The notes beneath the pieces are model-generated. The model did no database searches, was not told the origin of the DNA, and saw only the letters and a list, made by a program, of their open reading frames with translations. Positions 1 through 7,749 of a stretch of DNA of 20,006 bases are shown in pieces (within the stretch, counting starts at the first letter, position 1; each line of letters opens with the position of its first letter). Source of the stretch: Betaproteobacteria bacterium (lineage in GTDB: Bacteria > Pseudomonadota > Gammaproteobacteria > Burkholderiales > SG8-39); assembly GCA_019237595.1 (NCBI GenBank), contig JAFAGU010000007.1, positions 1-20,006 of the forward strand, read 5' to 3'. The position numbers and the translations under genes were made by a program.

Positions 1-937
1 GCTCGTGGTGATGCTCGTGGTCGGGCTGATCGCTTTCTCGCTCTTTCGCTTCGTCGGCGACCCGGTGCTCTTCATGCTGGGCCAGGACGCCACGGACGAG
101 CAGCGGGTGGAAGTGACGCGCGCGCTCGGCCTCGACCGGCCGTTCTACGTGCAATATGCGCGCTTCGTCGCCAACGCAGCGCGCGGCGAGTTCGGGCTGA
201 GCCTGCGGCAGGTGCAGCCGGTCTCGAAGCTCATCGTCGACCGCCTGCCGGCCACGCTCGAGCTCTCGCTGGTCGCCGCGCTCTTCGCGCTCGCGCTCGG
301 GATTCCGATCGGCGTGTACACGGCGCTGAGGCGCGACTCCTGGATTTCGCACGCGCTGCTCGCCGTCTCGCTCGCGGGCGTTTCGCTGCCCACCTTCCTC
401 ACCGGCATCCTGCTCATCCTCGTCTTTTCGGTCCAGCTCGGCTGGCTCCCTTCCTTCGGCCGCGGCGACACCGTCGCGATCGGCTGGTGGAGCACGGGCC
501 TGCTCACGGCCTCGGGCCTGAAGTCCCTCATCCTGCCCGCCATCACACTCGGGCTCTTCCAGATGACGCTCATCCAGCGCCTCGTGCGTTCCGAGATGCT
601 CGAAGTGCTGCGCACGGACTATATCCGCTTCGCACGCGCACGCGGCCTTCCCGACCGGGTCGTCTACTTCGGCCACGCGCTCAAGAACACCCTCGTCCCG
701 GTCATCACCATTACCGGGCTCCAGCTGGGCGCGATCATCGCCTTCTCCATCATCACGGAGACCGTGTTCCAGTGGCCCGGCATGGGGCTCCTCTTCATCC
801 AGGCGGTGGGCTTCGCCGACGTGCCGGTCATGGCGGCCTACCTCTGCCTGATCGCCCTTTTCTTCGTCCTCATCAACCTCGCGGTCGATCTGCTCTACTA
901 TGCGGTCGATCCGCGGCTTCGCACCGCCTCCCCATGA
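1..937 (+). CDS. Peptide-type ABC transporter permease (DppB/OppB family), 5'-truncated by window edge
   Basis: Inner-membrane permease subunit of a peptide/nickel-family ABC importer. The reading frame is open from the first bases of the window, so the true start and part of the first membrane helix lie upstream; the visible part begins inside a hydrophobic segment ending in a FRFVGDP-like turn, typical near the N-terminus of DppB. Several more hydrophobic segments follow. The cytoplasmic EAA coupling loop is visible in the second half (DYIRFARARGLPDRVV, then HALKNTLVPVIT), followed by the conserved ETVFQWPGMG segment and a C-terminal helix ending in DPRLR. The stop overlaps the start of the M20 gene by four bases (ATGA, 934-937), so the two are probably translationally coupled. 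Family assignment is firm; the substrate cannot be told from this subunit. Confidence 0.93.
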   Translation, partial: LVVMLVVGLIAFSLFRFVGDPVLFMLGQDATDEQRVEVTRALGLDRPFYVQYARFVANAARGEFGLSLRQVQPVSKLIVDRLPATLELSLVAALFALALGIPIGVYTALRRDSWISHALLAVSLAGVSLPTFLTGILLILVFSVQLGWLPSFGRGDTVAIGWWSTGLLTASGLKSLILPAITLGLFQMTLIQRLVRSEMLEVLRTDYIRFARARGLPDRVVYFGHALKNTLVPVITITGLQLGAIIAFSIITETVFQWPGMGLLFIQAVGFADVPVMAAYLCLIALFFVLINLAVDLLYYAVDPRLRTASP

Positions 938-2130
938 ACAAACCCGTCGAGTCCTTCGCCAATCCCATCGAGCGCATCCGCGGCTACCACGAGGAGCTGC
1001 GCGCCATCCGGCGGGACCTCCACGCGCACCCCGAGCTCGCCTTCAACGAGAACCGCACCGCCTCGATCGTCGCGGAGAAGCTCGCCTCCTGGGGCGTGGA
1101 AGTGCACTCCGGGCTCGCGAAGACGGGCGTGGTCGGCGTCATCAAGGGCCGCACCGGAAAGCGCGCGGTGGGCTTGCGCGCCGACATGGACTGCCTGCCG
1201 ATGCACGAGGCGAACAGCTTCGCCCACCGCTCGCAGCACGAAGGCCGGATGCACGCGTGCGGCCATGACGGGCATACGACCATGCTCCTCGGCGCGGCGC
1301 GCTACCTGGCGGAGACGCGAAATTTCTCCGGCACGGCCTACGCGATCTTCCAGCCGGCCGAGGAAGGCGGCGGCGGCGGGCAGGTCATGGTGGAGGAAGG
1401 CCTCTTCAAGCGCTTTCCGGCCGACGAGATCTACGCGCTGCACAACTGGCCGATCATGCCCCCGGGCAAGATCGCCGTGCGCGCCGGCCCGATGATGGCG
1501 GCGACCGACGAGGTGCAGATCACCGTGCGCGGCCGCGGCGGCCACGCCGCCGTGCCGCAGCTCGCCGTGGACCCGGTGGTGGCGAGCGCGCACCTGATCA
1601 CCGCGTTGCAGACGATCGCGAGCCGGAACGTCAACCCGCTCGATGCGGTGGTCGTGAGCCTTTGCTCCATGCAGACGAGCCAGGTCGGCGCGTTCAACGT
1701 GATCCCGGAGGCGGTGAAGCTCATCGGCACGGTGCGCACCTTCAAGCCGGAGACGCGCGACCTAGCCGAGCGCCGCGTGAGGGAGATCACGGCGAAGATC
1801 GCGGAGGCCCTCGGCGCAAGCGCCGAAGTGACCTACACCCGCGGCTACCCGGCCACGGTGAATAGCGCGCGGGAGGCCGCCTTCGCCGCGCGCGTCGGCG
1901 AGCGGCTCTTCGGCAAGGACAACGTGGTCACCGACGTCGAGCCGACCATGGGCGGGGAGGACTTCTCCTACATGCTGCAGGCCTGCCCCGGCGCCTACGT
2001 CTGGCTCGGCCAGGGCGGCGGCCCCGGCGGCTGCTTCCTGCACAATCCGAACTTCGACTTCAACGACGAGGTGATCCCGCTGGGCGCGGGCTACCTCGCC
2101 GCGCTCGTGGAAGAATCGCTTCCAGCCTAG
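934..2130 (+). CDS. M20 family metallo-amidohydrolase (M20D, hippurate/N-acyl amino acid hydrolase-like)
   Basis: Predicted cytoplasmic di-zinc amidohydrolase of 398 residues that cleaves N-acyl amino acids, hippurate-like compounds or dipeptides. The start is the ATG at 934, overlapping the permease stop; a longer in-frame reading upstream lies in the wrong frame of the permease and is rejected. The M20D metal-site pattern is complete: C109 and H111 in MHACGHDGH (H114 also present), E143/E144 in QPAEEGGGG, H170 in LHNWP and H370 in FLHNPNF. The dimerisation/lid domain follows the HNWP motif (the GRGGHAA segment is clear). No signal peptide is seen. Lying between permease and binding-protein genes of one importer, it probably hydrolyses the imported substrate; this is inference. 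ArgE/DapE-type deacylase is less likely, because the CGHDGH form is M20D-like. Confidence 0.93.
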   Translation: MNKPVESFANPIERIRGYHEELRAIRRDLHAHPELAFNENRTASIVAEKLASWGVEVHSGLAKTGVVGVIKGRTGKRAVGLRADMDCLPMHEANSFAHRSQHEGRMHACGHDGHTTMLLGAARYLAETRNFSGTAYAIFQPAEEGGGGGQVMVEEGLFKRFPADEIYALHNWPIMPPGKIAVRAGPMMAATDEVQITVRGRGGHAAVPQLAVDPVVASAHLITALQTIASRNVNPLDAVVVSLCSMQTSQVGAFNVIPEAVKLIGTVRTFKPETRDLAERRVREITAKIAEALGASAEVTYTRGYPATVNSAREAAFAARVGERLFGKDNVVTDVEPTMGGEDFSYMLQACPGAYVWLGQGGGPGGCFLHNPNFDFNDEVIPLGAGYLAALVEESLPA

Positions 2131-2148
2131 GAAAACCCCGGGGGAGAA

Positions 2149-3711
2149 ATGAGAAAGGTACTTTTCGCGGCGCTGCTCGGTCTCGCCGCGCTCGGCGTTC
2201 AGGCCGCCACGCTGCGCTGGGCGGCGCAGAACGACGTGCTGACGCTCGACCCGCATTCGCAGAACCACACCACCTCGATCGCCATCCAGCAGCACGCCTA
2301 CGAGGGACTGACGCGCTACTCCTCCGACTACAAGCTGCAGCCGGCGCTCGCCGAGTCGTGGAAGGAGATCTCGCCCACGCAGGTGCGCTTCAACCTGCGC
2401 CGGAACGTCAAGTTCCACGACGGCTCGCCCTTTACGGCGGACGACGTCGTCTTTTCCTACCACCGCATCAAGCAACCCCAGGGCACGCAGCAGGTGTACG
2501 TGAACGGCGTCGCCGACGTGAAGAAGATCGACGACTACACCGTCGACTTCATCCTCGAGGGACCGGCGCCCATCCTCCTGCGCAACCTCGTGTACTTCCG
2601 CATCATGAGCAAGAGCTGGTCGGAGAAAAACCGCTCGCAGAACGTGCAGGACTACGCGAAGAAGGAGGAGACCTACGCCTCGCGCAACGTGAACGGCACG
2701 GGCCCGTTCATGATCAAGAGCTGGGAGCCGGACAAGCGGGTCGTCTTCGAGGCCTTCAAGGGGTACTGGGGCAAGGTCGAGGGCAACATCACCGACATGG
2801 TGTACACGCCGATCAAGTCGGACGCCACTCGCGTCTCGGCGCTCCTCTCGGGCGACGTGGACCTCGTCACGGACCTGCCCACGCAGGACGTGGAGCGGCT
2901 GCGCAAGGACCCGAAGCTCAAGATCCTCGACGGCAACGAGGCGCGCACGATCTTCCTCGCCATGGACCAGCATAACGAGGAGCTGAAGTACTCCTCCATC
3001 AAGGGCCGCAACCCGTTCAAGGACGTGCGCGTGCGCCAGGCGCTGAACCAGGCGATCGATCGGGAGGCCATCAAGCGAGTGACCATGCGCGGCCTTTCCA
3101 TCCCCGCCGGCATCATGGTGCCGCCGGGCGTGCAGGGCTGGTCGAAGGACATCGACACCCCCGAAAAATACGACCCCGCTGGCGCGAAGAAGCTCCTCGC
3201 CGAAGCCGGCTATCCCGGCGGCATCGACTTCACGCTCGACTGCCCGAACGGCCGCTACGTGAACGACGAGAAGGTCTGCCAGGCCATCGTCTCGATGTGG
3301 GCGAAGGCCGGCATCAACGCCAAGCTGAACGCCATCCCGTTCTCGAACTTCATTCCCAAGATCCTCAACTTCGACTCGAGCGTCTACATGCTGGGCTGGG
3401 GCGTGGCCACGCTGGACGCGAACTTCACGCTCCAGTCGCTCCTCCATACCAAGACAACCGGCGCCGACGGCAGCTTCAACCTTGGCCGGGTGAGCGACCC
3501 GAAGCTCGACAACATCATCGACACGCTCAAGTTCGCGACCGACGCGAACGGTCGCCCCGCGCTGCTGCGCGAAGGCCTCGTGCGCGTGCGGGACAACTAC
3601 TATTACGTGCCGCTGCACCACCAGCTCCGGCCCTGGGCAATGAAGAAGAACGTCGAGGCAAGCTACGACCTCCTCGACCAGCACCACGCCCGGTTCACGC
3701 GCGTGAAGTGA
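2149..3711 (+). CDS. Periplasmic solute-binding protein of peptide ABC importer (SBP family 5)
   Basis: Secreted substrate-binding protein of 520 residues, normal for the DppA/OppA family. A clear signal peptide (MRK, hydrophobic core, VQA at 17-19) is followed by the mature start ATLRWAAQNDV; there is no lipobox cysteine, so a soluble periplasmic protein is expected. Family-5 landmarks are present: LTLDPHSQNH near the N-terminus, KFHDGSPFTADDVVFSYHRI, GTGPFMIKSWEPDKRVVFE and FKDVRVRQALNQAIDREAI. The ATG at 2149 has a purine-rich ribosome site (GGGGGAGA) just upstream. It sits 18 bases after the M20 gene and 19 before the second permease, so it is in the operon. Ligand class (peptide, N-acyl amino acid, glutathione, nickel) is not determined by these motifs. 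Confidence 0.94.
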   Translation: MRKVLFAALLGLAALGVQAATLRWAAQNDVLTLDPHSQNHTTSIAIQQHAYEGLTRYSSDYKLQPALAESWKEISPTQVRFNLRRNVKFHDGSPFTADDVVFSYHRIKQPQGTQQVYVNGVADVKKIDDYTVDFILEGPAPILLRNLVYFRIMSKSWSEKNRSQNVQDYAKKEETYASRNVNGTGPFMIKSWEPDKRVVFEAFKGYWGKVEGNITDMVYTPIKSDATRVSALLSGDVDLVTDLPTQDVERLRKDPKLKILDGNEARTIFLAMDQHNEELKYSSIKGRNPFKDVRVRQALNQAIDREAIKRVTMRGLSIPAGIMVPPGVQGWSKDIDTPEKYDPAGAKKLLAEAGYPGGIDFTLDCPNGRYVNDEKVCQAIVSMWAKAGINAKLNAIPFSNFIPKILNFDSSVYMLGWGVATLDANFTLQSLLHTKTTGADGSFNLGRVSDPKLDNIIDTLKFATDANGRPALLREGLVRVRDNYYYVPLHHQLRPWAMKKNVEASYDLLDQHHARFTRVK

Positions 3712-3730
3712 CGCCGGCTGCGCGCGGCCG

Positions 3731-4639
3731 TTGTTCCTCAAGCGAGCCTGGGATCACGAGCTAGCGTGGCACTTCCGGCGCTCGCCGGTCGCCATCGCCG
3801 CCGCGCTCCTCACGCTCGCCTGCGTCGGCGCGGCGCTCCTCGCGCCATGGATCGCGCCGCAGGATCCGTTCAATGTCGCCGTCCTTGACCTGAACGAAGC
3901 GTTCCTCCCGCCAGCCTGGCTTCCCGGCGGAAAGGCGGCGTTCCTCCTTGGCAGCGACAACCAGGGGCGGGACATCCTCTCGACGATCCTCTACGGCGCG
4001 CGCATCTCGCTCGGCGTGGGACTCGCGTCGGTCGCGCTCGCGCTCGTGCTCGGCGTGAGCGCGGGACTGGCGGCAGGCTACCTCGGCGGCCGCACCGATG
4101 CGCTGATCATGAGGATCGCGGACGTCCAGCTCTCGTTTCCCGCCATCCTCATCGCGCTCCTCGTCGATGGAGTGGCGCGGGTGGCGCTTCCCGCCTCCAG
4201 CCAGGACCGGATCGCGATTCCGGTGCTCGTGCTCTCCATCGGCTTCGCCGGCTGGGTCCAATACGCGCGCGCGGTGCGAGGCTCCACGCTCGTCGAGCGG
4301 CAGAAGGAATACGTCCAGGCAGCCCGCGTGATCGGCCGAAGCCCGCTTGCCATCATGGCCGAGCACGTGCTGCCGAACGTGCTCGGGCCGGTGCTCGTCA
4401 TCGCCACCATCCACATCGCCACCGCGATCATCACCGAGGCGACGCTTTCCTTCCTCGGCGTGGGCGTGCCCGCGACGCAGCCTTCGCTCGGCACGCTCAT
4501 CCGCGTGGGCAACGAATTCCTCTATTCCGGCGAATGGTGGATCACCGTCTTCCCCGGCGCGGCGCTCGTCGTCCTCGTCCTTTCGGTGAATCTCGTCGGC
4601 GACTGGCTCCGCGACGCGCTCAACCCGAGGCTGCGATGA
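3731..4639 (+). CDS. Peptide-type ABC transporter permease (DppC/OppC family)
   Basis: Second inner-membrane permease subunit, 302 residues. It has the DppC layout: a short cytoplasmic N-terminus (AWHFRRSP), a first helix ending in APWIAPQDPF, a periplasmic stretch with LLGSDNQGRDILSTILYGAR, then a helix bundle. The EAA coupling loop is EYVQAARVIGRSPLAIMAEHVLPN, followed by EATLSFLGVGVP and a C-terminal DALNPRLR. The start is a TTG at 3731. It is the only possible one nearby: the frame is closed by a TGA at 3704-3706, no ATG or GTG lies between that stop and the first helix, and there is no obvious Shine-Dalgarno. The stop shares ATGA (4636-4639) with the next gene. Pairs with the DppB-type subunit to form the channel. 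Confidence 0.93.
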   Translation: MFLKRAWDHELAWHFRRSPVAIAAALLTLACVGAALLAPWIAPQDPFNVAVLDLNEAFLPPAWLPGGKAAFLLGSDNQGRDILSTILYGARISLGVGLASVALALVLGVSAGLAAGYLGGRTDALIMRIADVQLSFPAILIALLVDGVARVALPASSQDRIAIPVLVLSIGFAGWVQYARAVRGSTLVERQKEYVQAARVIGRSPLAIMAEHVLPNVLGPVLVIATIHIATAIITEATLSFLGVGVPATQPSLGTLIRVGNEFLYSGEWWITVFPGAALVVLVLSVNLVGDWLRDALNPRLR

Positions 4640-5610
4640 TCCTCGAAGTCACCGGCCTCAGAGTAGAGTTTCCGTCCCGCCATGGGAACCTCGTGGCGCT
4701 CGATGGCGTGAGCTTCTCGATCGCGCCGGGCGAAGTGCTCGGCGTAGTCGGGGAATCGGGCGCGGGAAAATCGGTGACCGGGCTCGCGGTCATCGGGCTC
4801 CTCGACCCGCCGGGGCGCATCGCCGGCGGCGAAATCCGCCTGGAAGGCCGCCGCATCGACGATCTCGGCCCCGAGGCGCTGCGGCGGCTTCGCGGCCGGC
4901 GCATCGGCATGGTGTTCCAGGATCCCCTCACGTCGCTCAACCCGCTCTACACCATCGGCCGGCAGCTCGAGGAGACGATCCTCGCGCACCTCTACGTCTC
5001 GCGCCCGGAATCACGCAAGCGCGCGATTTCGCTGCTGGGCGAGACGGGCATCCCGGCGCCGGAGGAGCGCCTGCATCATTTCCCGCACCAGTTCTCCGGC
5101 GGCATGCGCCAGCGGGTGGTGATCGCGCTCGCGCTCGCCGCCGAGCCTTCGCTCGTCATTGCCGACGAGCCGACCACGGCGCTCGATGTGTCGATCCAGG
5201 CGCAGATCATCGCGCTCCTCAGGCGGATCGCGCGCACGCGCGGGACCGCCGTGATGCTCATCACGCACGACATGGGGGTGATCGCCGAGACGGCCGACCG
5301 CGTGGCGGTCATGTACGCCGGCCGGCTGGTCGAGATCGGCGCCGTGCGCGAGGTCCTCCATTCGCCGCGCCATCCCTATACCGCCGGCCTGATGGGATCG
5401 ATTCCCAAGATCGGCGCCTCGAGGAAGCACAAGCTCGTGCAGATCGACGGCGCGATGCCGCGCCTGGGCGCCATTCCTGCGGGCTGTGCCTTCCATCCAC
5501 GCTGCACGAGCCGCCTTCCCCGCTGCAGCGCCGAGCGCCCCGAGCTCCTGGACGCGGGCTCCACCCTCGCCGCCTGCTGGCTCCATGTGCCGGACGCGGG
5601 CCGGGTGTGA
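4636..5610 (+). CDS. ABC transporter ATP-binding protein (DppD/OppD type)
   Basis: Cytoplasmic ATPase of the importer, 324 residues, full length. The start is the ATG at 4636 overlapping the permease stop; an upstream in-frame extension runs over the permease and is not used. Motifs in order: Walker A GESGAGKS (39-46), Q-loop VFQDPLTSLNP, signature FSGGMRQRV, Walker B LVIADEPTTALD, and switch histidine in LITHDM. The C-terminal oligopeptide-type extension carries four cysteines (C284, C290, C297, C314; GCAFHPRC motif). In some DppD homologues these bind an iron-sulfur cluster; whether this one does is inference. The stop overlaps the GTG of the next ATPase (GTGA, 5607-5610). Confidence 0.95.
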   Translation: MILEVTGLRVEFPSRHGNLVALDGVSFSIAPGEVLGVVGESGAGKSVTGLAVIGLLDPPGRIAGGEIRLEGRRIDDLGPEALRRLRGRRIGMVFQDPLTSLNPLYTIGRQLEETILAHLYVSRPESRKRAISLLGETGIPAPEERLHHFPHQFSGGMRQRVVIALALAAEPSLVIADEPTTALDVSIQAQIIALLRRIARTRGTAVMLITHDMGVIAETADRVAVMYAGRLVEIGAVREVLHSPRHPYTAGLMGSIPKIGASRKHKLVQIDGAMPRLGAIPAGCAFHPRCTSRLPRCSAERPELLDAGSTLAACWLHVPDAGRV

Positions 5611-6536
5611 CGCTGCTCGAGCTCGACGGCGTCACGCGCGACTTCGACGTGTCGCGGCGCTGGCTCAATCGCCTGCTCGAAGGCGAGCCGCGCCGGCTCC
5701 TGCGCGCGGTCGACGGCGTGAGCTTCTCGCTCGAGCGCGGCGAGACCCTCGCGCTGGTGGGCGAATCCGGCAGCGGCAAGTCGACGCTCGCGCGCCTGAT
5801 TGCGGGCCTCTACCGCCCGACGCAGGGACGAATCGCCTTCCACGGCAAGCGGGTGCAGATGATCTTCCAGGACCCGTATGCGAGCCTGAACCCTCGCTGG
5901 CGCGTGAGGGAGATCGTCGCCGAGCCGATCCGGGTGCTCTTCCGCAGGAGCACGGCAGAGACCTGCAGCAAGGTGGGCGAGCTCCTGCTGCAGGTCGGCC
6001 TCTCGCCGGAGGACGGCGAGAAGTATCCGCACCAGTTTTCGGGCGGCCAGCGCCAGCGCATCTCGATTGCCCGCGCGCTCGCCGGCGAGCCGGACCTGCT
6101 CATCTGCGACGAGCCGACCTCGGCGCTGGACGTCTCGGTCCAGGCGCAGATCCTGAACCTGATGTCGGAGCTCCAGCGGCGGCTTTCGCTCACTTATCTC
6201 TTCATCTCACACAACCTGGCCGTGGTGTCCCAGGTCGCCGACCGGGTCGGCGTCCTCTACCTCGGCCGTCTCGTGGAGCTCGCGAGCGCCAGCGAGCTCT
6301 TCACGCGGCCGCGGCATCCCTACACGCGCATGCTGATGGACGCCGTCCCGGACATCGAGATCAGCGGCCGTGCCCGGACGCCGGTCGCCGGCGAAGTGCC
6401 CAATCCGCTCGCGCCGCCGTCAGGTTGCGCCTTCCATCCGCGCTGCCCGTACGCCTACGATCGATGCGTGGCCGAGCGGCCGCCTTCCCTTGACCGGGTC
6501 GCGTGTCACGCGATAGAAGAAGGGCGCATCTCCTAA
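5607..6536 (+). CDS. ABC transporter ATP-binding protein (DppF/OppF type)
   Basis: Second ATPase of the heterodimeric pair, 309 residues, starting at a GTG that overlaps the DppD-type stop. It has Walker A GESGSGKS, Q-loop MIFQDPYASLNPRW, signature FSGGQRQRI, Walker B LLICDEPTSALD, switch histidine in ISHNL, and the C-terminal GCAFHPRC extension with four cysteines, like its partner. One feature differs from E. coli DppF as I remember it: the stretch between Walker A and the Q-loop is about 15 residues shorter (IAFHGKRVQMIFQ follows almost directly). The protein should still be functional because all catalytic motifs are intact. It is the last importer gene; a TAA stop at 6534-6536 lies only 13 bases before the HD-GYP gene. 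Confidence 0.94.
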   Translation: MTLLELDGVTRDFDVSRRWLNRLLEGEPRRLLRAVDGVSFSLERGETLALVGESGSGKSTLARLIAGLYRPTQGRIAFHGKRVQMIFQDPYASLNPRWRVREIVAEPIRVLFRRSTAETCSKVGELLLQVGLSPEDGEKYPHQFSGGQRQRISIARALAGEPDLLICDEPTSALDVSVQAQILNLMSELQRRLSLTYLFISHNLAVVSQVADRVGVLYLGRLVELASASELFTRPRHPYTRMLMDAVPDIEISGRARTPVAGEVPNPLAPPSGCAFHPRCPYAYDRCVAERPPSLDRVACHAIEEGRIS

Positions 6537-6549
6537 AATTCCCCTTCCC

Positions 6550-7749
6550 ATGCAGAGGCAACAGGTTCCCGTGGAAAAGCTCCGGTTCGGCATGTACGTC
6601 GCCGAGCTCGATCGCCCCTGGACCGATACCCCCTTCATGTACCAGGGCTTCCAGCTGCGCACCGAGGTGCAGCTCGCCGCCCTGAAGAAGTACTGCAAGC
6701 ACGTCTTCGTCGATCCGGAACGCGCGGTGTCGGAGCAGGAGCTCGCGCGCCTCGCAGCCCCCTCCTTCCGCGTGCGCGGCAGCGCCGCGTATCCCGAGAC
6801 GACGAAGGTGGAGGTGGAATTCAGGCACGCGCAGCCGATGTTCGAGGAGACGGCCCGCGCGGTGCCGGAGATCCTGAAGCCCGCCTCTCGCCCCGGCGGC
6901 GTGCTCGACACCAAGCAGGTCAAGGAATCGGTGACCAAGCTCACCGACAGCGTGGTGCGCAACCCGGACGCCATGCTGCTCGTCTCGCGGCTGCGCGAAA
7001 AGAGCGCCCAGGCCCATGCCCGCGCCCTGCAGGTCTCGCTCTACATGATCGTCTTCGCCCGCTTCCTGCAGCTCGAGCGGCACGAGCTGGAGCTCCTCGG
7101 GCTCCTGGGCCTCCTGCAGGACATCGGGAAAACGCGCCTTTCGCCGGCCATCCTCGAGAAGAGGACGCCGCTCACGCCCGCCGAGAGCGACATCGCGAAG
7201 ATGCACGTGCAGTTCTCCGCAGAAATCGTCGCCGCCACGCCGGGCCTCCCGCCGGGGTTGCCGAAGCTCGTGCTGCTGCACCACGAGCGCCAGGACGGCA
7301 GCGGCTATCCCCAGGGCCTGAAGGGCGACGACATCGGCCTCTACGGCTCCATGGCGGCCATCTGCGACACGTTCGATGCGCTCACGGCGCCGCGGCCCTA
7401 CGCCGAGCCGCTCTCGCCTTCGAGCGCGCTGAGCTACCTCTATAAGGAGCGCGGAACGGGCTTCCACGCCGAGCTGGTCGAGCAGTTCATCCAGTGCGTC
7501 GGCGCCTTCCCGGTGGGAAGCGCGGTCGAGCTCAATTCCGGCGAAGTCGGCATCGTCATCACGCAGAACCTGGTGCGGCGGCTCAAGCCCCGCGTCATGG
7601 TCGTGCTCGACCCGAAGGGCGCGCCCATCCATCCGCACAAGATCCTCGACCTCGACCGCGACCCGAAGATCGGCGACGAGGTCTACAAGATCCGCCGCAC
7701 GCTCGAGCAGACCAAGGTCAACGTCGACCCGCGGGAGCTCTTCATCTAG
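6550..7749 (+). CDS. HD-GYP domain protein (DUF3391 N-terminus) with His-to-Gln change in the HD motif
   Basis: Predicted cytoplasmic c-di-GMP phosphodiesterase-family protein, 399 residues. The N-terminal DUF3391-like region (VPVEKLRFGMYVAELDRPW, residues 6-24) is typical of one proteobacterial HD-GYP branch. The HD-GYP domain spans about 150-300. Conserved elements are H156, D191-IGK, H219 (KMHVQF), H244-H245 and HHERQDGSGYP (244-254), and D273 in ICDTFDALT. The histidine of the HD pair itself is glutamine (Q190, codon CAG at 7117-7119), giving QDIGK instead of HDIGK. One metal ligand is therefore altered, and activity may be reduced or lost. The start at 6550 has no clear Shine-Dalgarno; an in-frame GTG at 6571 is the alternative. 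The stop overlaps the convergent nucleotidase stop through CTAG. Confidence 0.9.
   Translation: MQRQQVPVEKLRFGMYVAELDRPWTDTPFMYQGFQLRTEVQLAALKKYCKHVFVDPERAVSEQELARLAAPSFRVRGSAAYPETTKVEVEFRHAQPMFEETARAVPEILKPASRPGGVLDTKQVKESVTKLTDSVVRNPDAMLLVSRLREKSAQAHARALQVSLYMIVFARFLQLERHELELLGLLGLLQDIGKTRLSPAILEKRTPLTPAESDIAKMHVQFSAEIVAATPGLPPGLPKLVLLHHERQDGSGYPQGLKGDDIGLYGSMAAICDTFDALTAPRPYAEPLSPSSALSYLYKERGTGFHAELVEQFIQCVGAFPVGSAVELNSGEVGIVITQNLVRRLKPRVMVVLDPKGAPIHPHKILDLDRDPKIGDEVYKIRRTLEQTKVNVDPRELFI

Noticed and set aside
487..933. In-frame upstream extension of the M20 gene
   Set aside because: It overlaps the permease in another frame and encodes low-complexity Arg/Pro/His sequence. Family homology begins just after the ATG at 934.
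1762..3741. A 659-codon open frame on the minus strand opposite the binding protein and part of the M20 gene
   Set aside because: It is antisense to two unmistakable genes. Its His/Val/Arg/Glu-rich composition is what GC-rich codon bias produces on the opposite strand.
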